Shown here in pieces: positions 1 through 7,000 of a stretch of 18,709 nucleotides of DNA; position 1 is the first letter of the stretch; each line of letters begins with the position of its first letter. The notes under the pieces were generated by a model, which was not told the origin of the DNA, made no database searches, and was given only the letters and a program-made list of their open reading frames with translations. The stretch comes from an uncultured Clostridium sp. (lineage in GTDB: Bacteria; Bacillota; Clostridia; TANB77; CAG-508): the NCBI GenBank assembly GCA_900553695.1, contig USEM01000022.1, positions 1-18,709 on the forward strand, in the 5' to 3' direction. A program made the translations under genes and the position numbers.

Positions 1-2
1 AT

Positions 3-400
3 GGCTTTACTCAGAAAGGGATTAATGAACAAGAACAGTGGAAAGCTTTTAAAAAATACATGGAAGACTTTTCATACTTAGATGAAAAGGAAGTTCCAGA
101 ATTAGTATTATGGGAAAAATATTTAGTATATGCTACAGCATTTGGAATAGCCGACAAAGTGTTAAAACAATTAAAAGTAAAATATCCAGAACTAAATAAT
201 CAAGATACAATTAGCAACATGGTATTGTTTAATGCTATGTACAATGCAAATGGACTTAATGCAAACTTTATAAATTCAATAAGTACATCAACTTCAAGAA
301 TGTATTCAAGTACATATTCATCAGGATCAGGTTCTGGTGGTGGCTTCTCTGGAGGAGGAGGCTTTGGCGGCCGGTGGAGGTGGCCGGAGGCGGAAGATAA
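3..400 (+). CDS. DUF2207 family membrane protein, C-terminal part (5' truncated, frameshifted)
   Basis: The gene enters from the left edge; its first complete codon is at 3. The visible part (GFTQKGINEQEQWKAFKKYM, then a segment around WEKYLVYATAFGIADKVLK) matches the cytoplasmic C-terminus of DUF2207/YciQ-like predicted membrane proteins, which end in a Ser/Gly-rich tail. Here the tail begins SGSGSGGGFSGGGGFGG. As written, the frame then turns into RWRWPEAED and runs on to 485, straight through an intrinsic terminator, which is implausible. Removing one C at 371/372 and one at 384/385 restores an all-Gly tail ending GGR and a stop at 398-400, the usual end for this family. About 131 residues are visible. 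The function of the family is unknown. I am confident of the family and of the two frame errors; whether they are real mutations or sequence errors cannot be told here. Confidence 0.8.
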
Positions 401-413
401 CAAAATATACCTT

Positions 414-447
414 AAAAAGGCGAGTTTATCAAACTCACCTTTTTGTA
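414..447. terminator. Intrinsic terminator after the DUF2207 gene
   Basis: A hairpin with arms 414-427 and 431-444 (14 positions, one C-A mismatch at 421/437) and a 3-nt ATC loop. An A-run precedes it and a T-run ends it, so it could work in both directions. The uncorrected DUF2207 frame reads through it, which supports the corrected stop at 400. Confidence 0.85.
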
Positions 448-449
448 CT
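429..449 (+). repeat. 21-bp direct repeat, copy 1
   Basis: A 21-bp stretch containing AAACTCACCTTTTTGTAC is identical at 2139-2159. Here it forms the right arm of the terminator hairpin plus four flanking bases. The two copies flank the pilin-like/CLec gene. Confidence 0.7.
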
Positions 450-481
450 ACAAGGATAAAAAATATATTTCCAAAAACTAC

Positions 482-511
482 TTGACAAGAAAATACAAAA
501 TGATATATATT
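482..511 (+). promoter_or_regulatory. Promoter of the pilin-like/CLec gene
   Basis: A consensus -35 TTGACA (482-487) and a -10 TATATT (506-511) lie 18 bp apart; TATATA at 504-509 gives a 16-bp alternative. Transcription starting near 518 would give an untranslated leader of about 180 nt. Confidence 0.65.
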
Positions 512-542
512 AGTTGTGTAAATTATTCTAATTAAAAATAAA

Positions 543-610
543 GCACATTGAAAAGTAAATAGAAAAGTAAAAAGCAAAGTCTGTTTGCAAAAGCTGTTAT
601 TCCAATGTGC
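543..610 (+). other. Structured 5' leader of the pilin-like/CLec gene
   Basis: Within the ~180-nt leader, GCACATTG (543-550) pairs with CAATGTGC (603-610). Inside the loop GCAAA and TTTGC can form a smaller hairpin around 574-588. I could not match it to a known riboswitch consensus. It may be a cis-regulatory or mRNA-stability structure, or it may be chance in AT-rich DNA. The gene's ribosome binding site AGGAGG (683-688) lies outside it. Confidence 0.4.
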
Positions 611-698
611 GAAAAGAAAACAGAATAATTTGCAAGAGAACAAAGCAAAATAACAATAGGAAAAAAACAAAAAAACATAAGAAGGAGGAAATAAGAAA

Positions 699-2001
699 AT
701 GCAAAATAGAAACAAAGGTATAACACTAGTTGCACTAATAATAACAATAGTAGTAATGCTAATATTAGTAGCAGTAAGTGTGAATGTAATAATAAAAAGT
801 AACTTAATAGGTACAGCTGAAAAAACGGTAGATAAATACAAAACCGCATCAGAAGAAGAAGCAAATGGCGGAACAATAGAAATAAATGGTAAGGAATATG
901 CTTCAATAGAGGATTATATAGAATCAACCAAACCATTACCAAATATAGAAGCAGGAGTAAGAGCAGAAACAAATTCTAATTATAAGGGTGCAACTATACC
1001 AAAAGGATTTACAGTATCTGGAATAAAATCAGAACAAACAATAGAAGGTGGGTTAGTAATATACGATATTCCAGAAGGAATAACACCAGACTGGTCAAAC
1101 CCAGATAGTGTAAAAACAAAATATAACCAATTTGTATGGATACCAGTAGAAGTAAAATCAACAGATACTGAAAACAGTATAGCAAGCTTTTATAGGTCAG
1201 AATGGACTGCAAATGCATCAACAGGAGGAGAAAGAACAACAGGACTAAGTACAGATTACACAGAGCCAGATTCAACTAATGATACAACAGATAAAACAGG
1301 CATAGTAGATCAAATAACAGAATTAACAAAAAGTATATATAAACATGGAGGATTCTATATAGGCAGATATGAAGCAGGAAGTAAAACCCCAAGAACTAGT
1401 TCATCAGGAGTTACAGAGATAGGAATAAAACAAGATATGTACCCATATATTTATGTAAAATGGGGAGATAGTATGAGTAGCATAGGAACAACAGGAGCAG
1501 TATATTTATCAAATAGTTTATATAATACAAATGAATATGGAGCAACCAGTATGCTATGTACAGGAGCCTGTTGGGATAGTATGCTAGATTTTATAAAAGA
1601 TTCAAAACATAGTGTAACAGATAGCACTAAATGGGGAAATTATAAAAATTCAGAAACATTTGAAATTACTAGAGGGTCTTACGCAGTTTATGACACAAGC
1701 AATTATACTCTTGGAAGTTTTAACAATGTTGGAAGTAAATATTCAAAAATGAAAGATACATCTATTTTACTAACCACAGGAGCAACAGAAAGAAACTGCA
1801 GTAAAAACATATATGATGTAGCAGGAAATTGCTGGGAATGGACCACAGAGTCTGTTTCTTCAGGCTATCGAGTTAGCAGGGGCCGGCCTTTGCTACGACC
1901 TTGGTTCTCGCTTTCCAGCGAGCACTCGTCGCGGCATCCTCTCTCCTTCGGACAGCGGCAATAGCTTTTCTTTCCGTTCTGCACTTTATGTATCACTGTA
2001 G
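699..2001 (+). CDS. Pilin-like leader fused to FGE/C-type-lectin-like protein with variable C-terminus (probable DGR target, frameshifted)
   Basis: Residues 1-32 form a type IV prepilin-like leader: short basic MQNRNKG, then ITLVALIITIVVMLILVAVS. The Glu normally at mature position 5 is Ala. A linker follows, then from about residue 97 a formylglycine-generating-enzyme/sulfatase-modifying-factor-like CLec fold. Landmarks are FVWIPVE, GGFYIGRYEAG, NIYDVAGNCWEWT and YRVSRGG. As written, the frame stops at 1964 with a foreign tail. Deleting one C at 1883/1884 restores RGGLCYDLG, then FSFRSALYVSL and a stop at 1999-2001 (433 residues), which is the expected family ending. AGGAGG lies 10 nt upstream of the ATG. 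The protein is probably exported and membrane-anchored, displaying a CLec ligand-binding face. FGE-type catalysis is unlikely because DGR-type CLec proteins use this fold for binding. Confidence 0.75.
1878..2001 (+). other. Putative DGR variable region
   Basis: The C-terminal codons change sharply in composition. The 70 bases 1891-1960 are 43 G/C (61%) and hold only 9 A, in an otherwise A-rich gene. DGRs rewrite template adenines at random, so variable regions of AT-rich hosts become A-poor and GC-rich. The position, at the extreme 3' end of a CLec-fold gene and ending in a conserved FRSALY block, is where DGR variable regions lie. No template repeat or reverse transcriptase was seen in the window, so they would have to be elsewhere. 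Confidence 0.55.
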
Positions 2002-2074
2002 GCTTGCAGGCGATAAAATAATTAAATATGTAAATTGAGTGTTAAAAATCTAACTGTGTAAATTGTGTTAATCT

Positions 2075-2114
2075 AACTGTGCAATTCAAATATTTTTGAA
2101 TTGCACAGTTTTTT
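2075..2114 (+). terminator. Intrinsic terminator after the pilin-like/CLec gene
   Basis: A perfect 16-bp stem (2075-2090 with 2095-2110) has a TATT loop and is followed by TTTT. A direct repeat ATCTAACTGTG (2048-2058 and 2071-2081) lies just before and partly within the left arm. Confidence 0.9.
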
Positions 2115-2138
2115 GCTTAAGTTATTATCACATTTCTT

Positions 2139-2159
2139 TCAAACTCACCTTTTTGTACT
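2139..2159 (+). repeat. 21-bp direct repeat, copy 2
   Basis: Identical to 429-449. This copy lacks the matching left arm, so it forms no hairpin. It sits 10 bp upstream of the next promoter. Confidence 0.7.
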
Positions 2160-2169
2160 TTAAATGGAC

Positions 2170-2198
2170 TTGAAAAGTATATAAATTTAATGTATAAT
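2170..2198 (+). promoter_or_regulatory. Promoter of the acyl-CoA synthetase gene
   Basis: TTGAAA (2170-2175) and TATAAT (2193-2198) are separated by 17 bp. Confidence 0.75.
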
Positions 2199-2225
2199 AA
2201 TAAGGTATGAAAAAGAGGTGCTTTT

Positions 2226-4070
2226 ATGGGAAAAGATAATAACAATGAAAATGAAAACAAAGAATTAATTAAAAAATTAAAGGAATTATTTAAAGATAAA
2301 GAAATTGATGATGAAGATTTTAAAAGCATGAAGAAAGTTAATGCAAAAAAAAGATTACATAAATGTGATAAATTTGCAAATTTAAAGGAAATGATTAATC
2401 TATCTGCTCAAAAACATGGCGACAAACCAGCATTTAGATTTAAAACAGATAAACCAGGAGAATTTAGAAACATTACATTTAATGAATTCTTAAACGATAT
2501 TAATGCGCTTGGAACTAAACTTATTAACATGGGACTATCAGATAAAAGAATAGCAATTATATCTGATAATAGATACGAGTGGGCTTTAGCATATATGGCT
2601 ATAGCTTGTGGAACAGGTGTAGTTGTTCCATTAGACAAAATGTTACCAGCAAATGAATTAGAAGCTTTAATAATTCGTTCAGGAGTTGAAGCAATATTTT
2701 ATTCAAGTAAATATGATGAAGTAATGCAAGATATTAGAAATAGAAAAACCACAGACTTAAGATATTATATATCAATGGACTTAGAAAAAAGAGAAAATGG
2801 AGTGTATTCACAAAAAGAACTTGTAAAGGCTGGTAAAGAATTAATAGAAAAAGGAAATAGAAAGTTTTTAGATGCTAAAATAAACAATGAAGCAATGGGT
2901 TTCATGTTATTTACATCAGGAACAACAGCTATGTCAAAAGCCGTAATGCTATCACACAAAAATATTGCATCAAATCTTATGGATATTGCAAAAGTTTTAA
3001 ACTTAGATGAAAGAGATACTTTGCTTTCATTCTTACCTTTACACCATACATTTGAGTGTACAGTTGGTTTCCTATATCCAATATCAAGAGGTGCAAGTAT
3101 AGCATACTGTGAAGGAATAAGACATATTGCAAATAATATAAAAGAGTATCAAATAACAGCAATGATTTCAGTACCAGCATTATATGAAAGCATATATAAA
3201 AGACTTATGAAAAATATTGAGAAAAAAGGAAAACTTCCAGAAGTAGAAAAGATGATTAAACTTACAAATATGTTTTCAAAAGTTGGAATTGATATAAAAA
3301 GAGTTGTATTTAAAGATATAATTGATGGACTTGGAGGAAAAATAAGACTACTTGTAAATGGAGCAGCAGCACTTTCTCCAGAAGTTGAAAAAGGATTTAA
3401 CGACTTAGGAATAACAACAGTACAAGGTTACGGTTTAACAGAAACATCACCAGTTATTTCAGCAGGAACAGATTTTGAGCAAAGAATTGGTTCAGTTGGA
3501 AAAGTATTTCCAAGTGTAAAACTTAAAATAGTAGATAAAGATGAAAACGGAATTGGAGAAATACATGTAAAAGCTCCAACAGTAATGCTTGGATATTATC
3601 AAAACGAAGAAGCCACAAAAGAGGTATTAGACAAAGGTTGGTTTAATACAGGGGATTTAGGTTATGTAGATAAAAAAGGTTTTCTATTCCTTTGTGGAAG
3701 AAAGAAAAGTGTAATAGTTTTAAAAAATGGAAAAAATGTATTTCCAGAAGAAATTGAAACAGTTATAAATAAAATAGAGGGAGTAAAGGAAAGTTTTGTT
3801 TATGGTCAAGCAGAAGAGGATGACAAAATAGATTTAAAGGTTTGTGCAAAAATAGTTTATGATAAAGAACTTATGAAAGAAACTTATAATGCCCAAACAG
3901 AAGAAGAAATCTATAATGTGTTATGGGATAAAATTAAGGAAATCAACAAAACAATGCCAGAGTACAAATATGTAAAAAGAATTACTGTAACAGAAGAAGA
4001 GTTAGTAAAAACAACAACTCAAAAGATAAAAAGACACGAAGAAATGAAAAAAATACAAAAAAATGCATAA
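2226..4070 (+). CDS. Long-chain acyl-CoA synthetase (AMP-binding, ANL superfamily)
   Basis: A 614-residue cytoplasmic or membrane-associated ligase that would activate a fatty acid with ATP to an acyl-adenylate and then to acyl-CoA. The first ~50 residues are a charged Lys/Asn/Glu-rich extension. The AMP-binding domain follows. The ATP-binding loop is LFTSGTTAMSKAVMLSH (about residues 227-243), where the usual Gly-x-Pro-Lys-Gly is replaced by Ala-Met-Ser-Lys-Ala. The adenylation motif is GYGLTETSP (about 400-408), and TGDLGYVD (about 474) is the conserved Asp motif. The C-terminal lid contains GRKKSVIVLKNGKNVFPEEIE. GAGGTG precedes the ATG. It has its own promoter and appears monocistronic. 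The family is certain; the natural substrate is not visible. Confidence 0.92.
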   Translation: MGKDNNNENENKELIKKLKELFKDKEIDDEDFKSMKKVNAKKRLHKCDKFANLKEMINLSAQKHGDKPAFRFKTDKPGEFRNITFNEFLNDINALGTKLINMGLSDKRIAIISDNRYEWALAYMAIACGTGVVVPLDKMLPANELEALIIRSGVEAIFYSSKYDEVMQDIRNRKTTDLRYYISMDLEKRENGVYSQKELVKAGKELIEKGNRKFLDAKINNEAMGFMLFTSGTTAMSKAVMLSHKNIASNLMDIAKVLNLDERDTLLSFLPLHHTFECTVGFLYPISRGASIAYCEGIRHIANNIKEYQITAMISVPALYESIYKRLMKNIEKKGKLPEVEKMIKLTNMFSKVGIDIKRVVFKDIIDGLGGKIRLLVNGAAALSPEVEKGFNDLGITTVQGYGLTETSPVISAGTDFEQRIGSVGKVFPSVKLKIVDKDENGIGEIHVKAPTVMLGYYQNEEATKEVLDKGWFNTGDLGYVDKKGFLFLCGRKKSVIVLKNGKNVFPEEIETVINKIEGVKESFVYGQAEEDDKIDLKVCAKIVYDKELMKETYNAQTEEEIYNVLWDKIKEINKTMPEYKYVKRITVTEEELVKTTTQKIKRHEEMKKIQKNA

Positions 4071-4086
4071 ATTTCAACAAAAAGTC

Positions 4087-4115
4087 TTGATTTTTTTGCA
4101 AAAATGTAGTATAAA
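4087..4115 (+). promoter_or_regulatory. Promoter of the VPNTG surface protein gene
   Basis: TTGATT (4087-4092) and TATAAA (4110-4115) are separated by 17 bp. AAGGGGAAG precedes the ATG at 4161. Confidence 0.55.
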
Positions 4116-4160
4116 TATAAGTGATGTATTTAATAATATGAAGTATAAGGGGAAGTAATA

Positions 4161-4535
4161 ATGAAATTAGGAAAGAAAGAATTAATAATTAGTATAGTTA
4201 TGTTAATTGTATTTATAATAATTGGATTGAATTTTTCTGTTTTTGCAACAAGCACATCAATTCATTTTAATTTAGCAGGAAATAATTCAAATAATAATAG
4301 TAATACTATACCACAAAATAACGTTATACCACAAAACAATACTATTGAGAAAGATCAAGAAAGACCACAAAATAATACAGTAATACCAACAAATAATACA
4401 ACTAATACAAACAATTCGTCAACAAAGGATGTACCAAACACAGGTCTAGAGGATGCACCTTGGTTAATAATTGCAGTATGTGGAGTTTCAGCAATATTTG
4501 CATATAAAAAGATTAAAGAATATAATCAAATTTAA
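4161..4535 (+). CDS. Small Asn-rich surface protein with VPNTG sorting signal
   Basis: A 124-residue protein. It has a signal peptide (MKLGKKELII, hydrophobic to about residue 28, probable cleavage after VFA). A low-complexity Asn/Thr/Pro/Gln middle contains short PQNN-type repeats (51-54, 57-60, 69-72). The C-terminus has the layout of a cell-wall sorting signal: VPNTG (91-95), a hydrophobic stretch (100-115), then a basic tail KKIK. Canonical LPXTG is replaced by VPNTG. A sortase gene lies next to it on the opposite strand and shares its terminator, which supports its being a sortase substrate. The mature protein would be about 60 residues with no recognisable domain, so it could be a spacer or wall decoration. 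Confidence 0.75.
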   Translation: MKLGKKELIISIVMLIVFIIIGLNFSVFATSTSIHFNLAGNNSNNNSNTIPQNNVIPQNNTIEKDQERPQNNTVIPTNNTTNTNNSSTKDVPNTGLEDAPWLIIAVCGVSAIFAYKKIKEYNQI

Positions 4536-4542
4536 TAAATTT

Positions 4543-4573
4543 AAATAGATAGCTTTTAGCTATCTATTTTTTT
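4543..4573. terminator. Bidirectional terminator between the VPNTG gene and the sortase gene
   Basis: Perfect 12-bp stem (4543-4554 with 4558-4569), 3-nt loop and a T-run on the plus strand. The sortase stop codon (4564-4566) lies inside the right arm. Confidence 0.85.
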
Positions 4574-5217
4574 GCCTTAATTACTAACCTTTTTTTATTC
4601 TTATTATTACAAGTAAGTAGAGTGATTTCTTTTATTTTTTTGTTTTGCCTTGTGCAAGATGTATCTGATGGAACAATTTCAAATTTATCATAAACCGTGT
4701 ATAAAACACTGTTTCCACTTAAATTATAAAGCCTGATAGTATCTCCAATTTCCAAGAGATTTAAATTACTAAATAGTGTATCATTATCAAAGTTGTGCCC
4801 AGCAATACACAAGTTTCCATAGCCATTTAAAGTATTTCCAGCAAATTTACATGGAGCAATTTCTAGAAATTCATCAGTAATTTTAGAAAGAATAGGGTAT
4901 CTTAAGTTAATTTTATCAATTTCTATAATACCCAAAATATCAGCAGTATCACCAGTTTCAGAGATTACACTGGGTACCGCTATAGGTTTGTTTTCTGCAT
5001 ACAATTTTTGAATGTCATACACTGTTAATATTTTATTTGCAACATTTTCTTTCTTAGAAATTTTAAAGTAACGCCACAAATAGTAACCAATAAAAGCCAT
5101 AAGAAAAAAGAGAGCAAGTATAAAAATATATTTGTAAACTTTCTTTTTACTTTTTATATATTCATCATATTTTTTAAAGTTATCACTTAAATTTTCAGGA
5201 TATATTATCTGGTTCAT
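4564..5217 (-). CDS. Sortase
   Basis: A 217-residue membrane-anchored transpeptidase that would cut a C-terminal sorting motif and link the protein to peptidoglycan. A basic N-terminus is followed by one membrane segment (about 28-48), then the sortase barrel. All three catalytic residues are visible: His141 in IAGHNF, Cys203 in TLLTC and Arg210 in KKRLVIKAK. I chose the ATG at 5215-5217 because it overlaps the ylbJ stop as ATGA, implying translational coupling; an in-frame ATG at 5250 is possible but has no better ribosome site. It is the second gene of a ylbJ-sortase operon and converges on the VPNTG protein, its likely substrate. The class was not assigned; it resembles class B/D-like clostridial sortases. 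Confidence 0.88.
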   Translation of the reverse strand: MNQIIYPENLSDNFKKYDEYIKSKKKVYKYIFILALFFLMAFIGYYLWRYFKISKKENVANKILTVYDIQKLYAENKPIAVPSVISETGDTADILGIIEIDKINLRYPILSKITDEFLEIAPCKFAGNTLNGYGNLCIAGHNFDNDTLFSNLNLLEIGDTIRLYNLSGNSVLYTVYDKFEIVPSDTSCTRQNKKIKEITLLTCNNKNKKRLVIKAKK

Positions 5218-6212
5218 ATAAATAAGTATGTGTAAAACATTGCAAAACATGCTTGCAATATTTTTCCAACAAAATATGGTTTTATAGATATTTTTGCTTT
5301 AGAGCTAATACTTAAAACTTGTAACAGTACCGAAAAACCGCCAAAACCAAGTACAAAAGAACAAAGCATTGCTTTTAATTTAAAGCTACAAACATTAAGT
5401 GTTGTAATATAAAATAGACCATTTGTAACTTCTAAAAAACCAGCAAGAAAGCTCATACTAAGGTAATCTGGAATATGAAAAATACTCAAAAAATTTGCAA
5501 TAATGTGTAACACATTGCTTGTGCTAAGCATTGAAATTATAATTGAAAATAGTACAACAAAACCACCTATCATTAAAACAGTATTTATTGAACTTATAAT
5601 ACTTTTAGACAAAACTTCTCCAAGATTTGAAAATGATAGAGTAGAAGGAGAGGAGATGCACTCAGAATTTCTATATTTTCGTTCTTTAGATTTTCCCCAC
5701 CATCTAAATAAAAAGCCAACGGTAAGTGTACTTAAAACATGTATACCAAATAAAATTATGCCTAATGAAAAGTCATAAAACATACCAACGCCAACAGTTC
5801 CGACAATAAATAGGGGACCTGAGTTATTTGTAAAGGCAAGTAACCTTTCGGCTTCAATATTTGTGCATAATTTTTGCTCTTTTAAATTTGAAACGATTTT
5901 TGCACCAACAGGGTAACCACTAATTATTCCCATCATCAAAGCAAATGCTCCAGCACCAGGTACATTAAAGATTGGGCGCATAAGTTTGTTTAAAGCTTTT
6001 CCTAAAACAGTAACAATATTTGTATACCCTAAAAGTTCTGTGGCAATAAAAAAAGGAAGAAGAGAGGGTAATACAGAATTCGCCCAAAGACTAAGCCCAG
6101 ATTTGGCAGCTGCTAAGTTACTTTTGGAAAACAAAAGCAAGCATAATATAAAAACACAAATAAAAGTAGGTAAGATTAATGATTTTATTTTAATAATCAT
6201 ACATTTAAACAT
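5214..6212 (-). CDS. ylbJ: Sporulation integral membrane protein YlbJ
   Basis: A 332-residue polytopic membrane protein with two nucleoside-recognition (Gate) repeats. Telling stretches are LWANSVLPSLLPFFIATELL, MMGIISGYPVGAKI and LAFTNNSGPLFIVGTVGVGM, all characteristic of YlbJ. In Bacillus, YlbJ is made in the mother cell and is needed for normal spore cortex formation; that role is carried over from the family. AAAGGAG precedes the ATG at 6212 by 8 nt, which favours it over the ATG four codons later. A 24-bp perfect palindrome lies just upstream of the ribosome site. The stop overlaps the sortase start by 4 nt. Confidence 0.88.
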   Translation of the reverse strand: MFKCMIIKIKSLILPTFICVFILCLLLFSKSNLAAAKSGLSLWANSVLPSLLPFFIATELLGYTNIVTVLGKALNKLMRPIFNVPGAGAFALMMGIISGYPVGAKIVSNLKEQKLCTNIEAERLLAFTNNSGPLFIVGTVGVGMFYDFSLGIILFGIHVLSTLTVGFLFRWWGKSKERKYRNSECISSPSTLSFSNLGEVLSKSIISSINTVLMIGGFVVLFSIIISMLSTSNVLHIIANFLSIFHIPDYLSMSFLAGFLEVTNGLFYITTLNVCSFKLKAMLCSFVLGFGGFSVLLQVLSISSKAKISIKPYFVGKILQACFAMFYTYLFI

Positions 6213-6223
6213 AAAAGAGCTCC

Positions 6224-6247
6224 TTTGTCTAATATATATTAGACAAA
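6224..6247. promoter_or_regulatory. 24-bp perfect palindrome upstream of ylbJ
   Basis: TTTGTCT (6224-6230) and AGACAAA (6241-6247) flank the self-complementary AATATATATT. It begins about 11 bp upstream of the ylbJ start, overlapping the ribosome-site edge and the likely -10 region. It could be an operator for a dimeric regulator or an RNA hairpin in the leader. Confidence 0.5.
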
Positions 6248-6250
6248 CTT

Positions 6251-6287
6251 AAAAAAATGCATTTTAGGAATTAAATTCCTAAAATGC
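6251..6287 (-). terminator. Terminator of the pflB-pflA operon
   Basis: A 13-bp perfect stem (6259-6271 with 6275-6287). On the minus strand it is followed by a run of seven T. The pflA stop (6271-6273) lies at the loop. Confidence 0.88.
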
Positions 6288-6990
6288 GTTTTGCTCTTTC
6301 AATATCTTCAGTGTTGGCTTGGCGAACACCCTTTAAAGGATATTCTAAGCCTAAATCTTCCCATTTATAAACTCCTAGAGTATGGTAAGGGTTAAGTTCA
6401 ATTTTTTCTACAGTTTTTAGCGTTTGCAAAAATTCTTTTAAACGAATTAAGTCATTTTCATCATCAGTAATTCCTGGTATTATAACTTGTCTTATCCACA
6501 TTTTTATACCATTTTCGCTTAAATAGTTTGCAAATTCTAATTCTAATTTATTAGAAAAACCAACTAAGTCTTTACATTTTTCATCATCAATATGTTTTAT
6601 ATCTAATAAAACTAAATCTGTTAAACTTAAAACTTGTTTTACTTCAGGTGTTAAAGGAAACATACCTGAAGTATCAAGTGCTGTGTGGTATCCTAGTTTT
6701 TTTAGCTCTGTAAATAGTGCTATTAAAAATTTTGGCTGTAATAAAGGTTCACCACCTGTTACTGTAACTCCACCTTTAGAAAATTTAATATAATCACTAT
6801 ATTTTTGTATATCTTGAACTAGCTCTGAAACCTTTTTAGGTGTGCCAATTGTAGTATCCCAAGTATCTCTATTATGGCAATACTTGCATCTCAAATGGCA
6901 ACCTTGAAGAAATATTACATATCTAATTCCTGGGCCATCAACAGTTCCAAAGGTTTCAATTGAATGAATTTTTCCAGTTAAATCCTCCAT
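6271..6990 (-). CDS. pflA: Pyruvate formate-lyase activating enzyme (radical SAM)
   Basis: A 239-residue cytoplasmic radical SAM enzyme that installs the glycyl radical on pyruvate formate-lyase. The [4Fe-4S] motif Cys31-x3-Cys35-x2-Cys38 (CHLRCKYC) is preceded by ETFGTVDGPGIRYVIFLQG, the standard PflA N-terminus. GGVTVTGGEPLLQ is the SAM-binding GGE motif. The length fits the family (~245). It starts 10 nt after the pflB stop with AGGAG five nt before the ATG, so the two are one operon. Confidence 0.95.
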   Translation of the reverse strand: MEDLTGKIHSIETFGTVDGPGIRYVIFLQGCHLRCKYCHNRDTWDTTIGTPKKVSELVQDIQKYSDYIKFSKGGVTVTGGEPLLQPKFLIALFTELKKLGYHTALDTSGMFPLTPEVKQVLSLTDLVLLDIKHIDDEKCKDLVGFSNKLELEFANYLSENGIKMWIRQVIIPGITDDENDLIRLKEFLQTLKTVEKIELNPYHTLGVYKWEDLGLEYPLKGVRQANTEDIERAKRILGI

Positions 6991-7000
6991 AAAAACTCCT

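Noticed and set aside
512..698. c-di-GMP riboswitch before the pilin-like gene
   Set aside because: The biological context would fit, but the conserved GEMM core could not be found; only a simple long-range stem is visible.
200..972. Long open frames on the minus strand opposite the DUF2207 tail and the pilin-like gene
   Set aside because: They are Phe/Leu-rich translations of the A-rich complementary strand, have no ribosome site and cross terminators.
366..1890. Programmed frameshifting in the DUF2207 and CLec genes
   Set aside because: No slippery heptamer or stimulatory structure is apparent, and the same C insertion occurs in an unrelated enzyme gene.
699..2001. Genuine formylglycine-generating enzyme
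   Set aside because: A pilin-like leader and variable C-terminus point to a binding CLec protein; no sulfatase is nearby.
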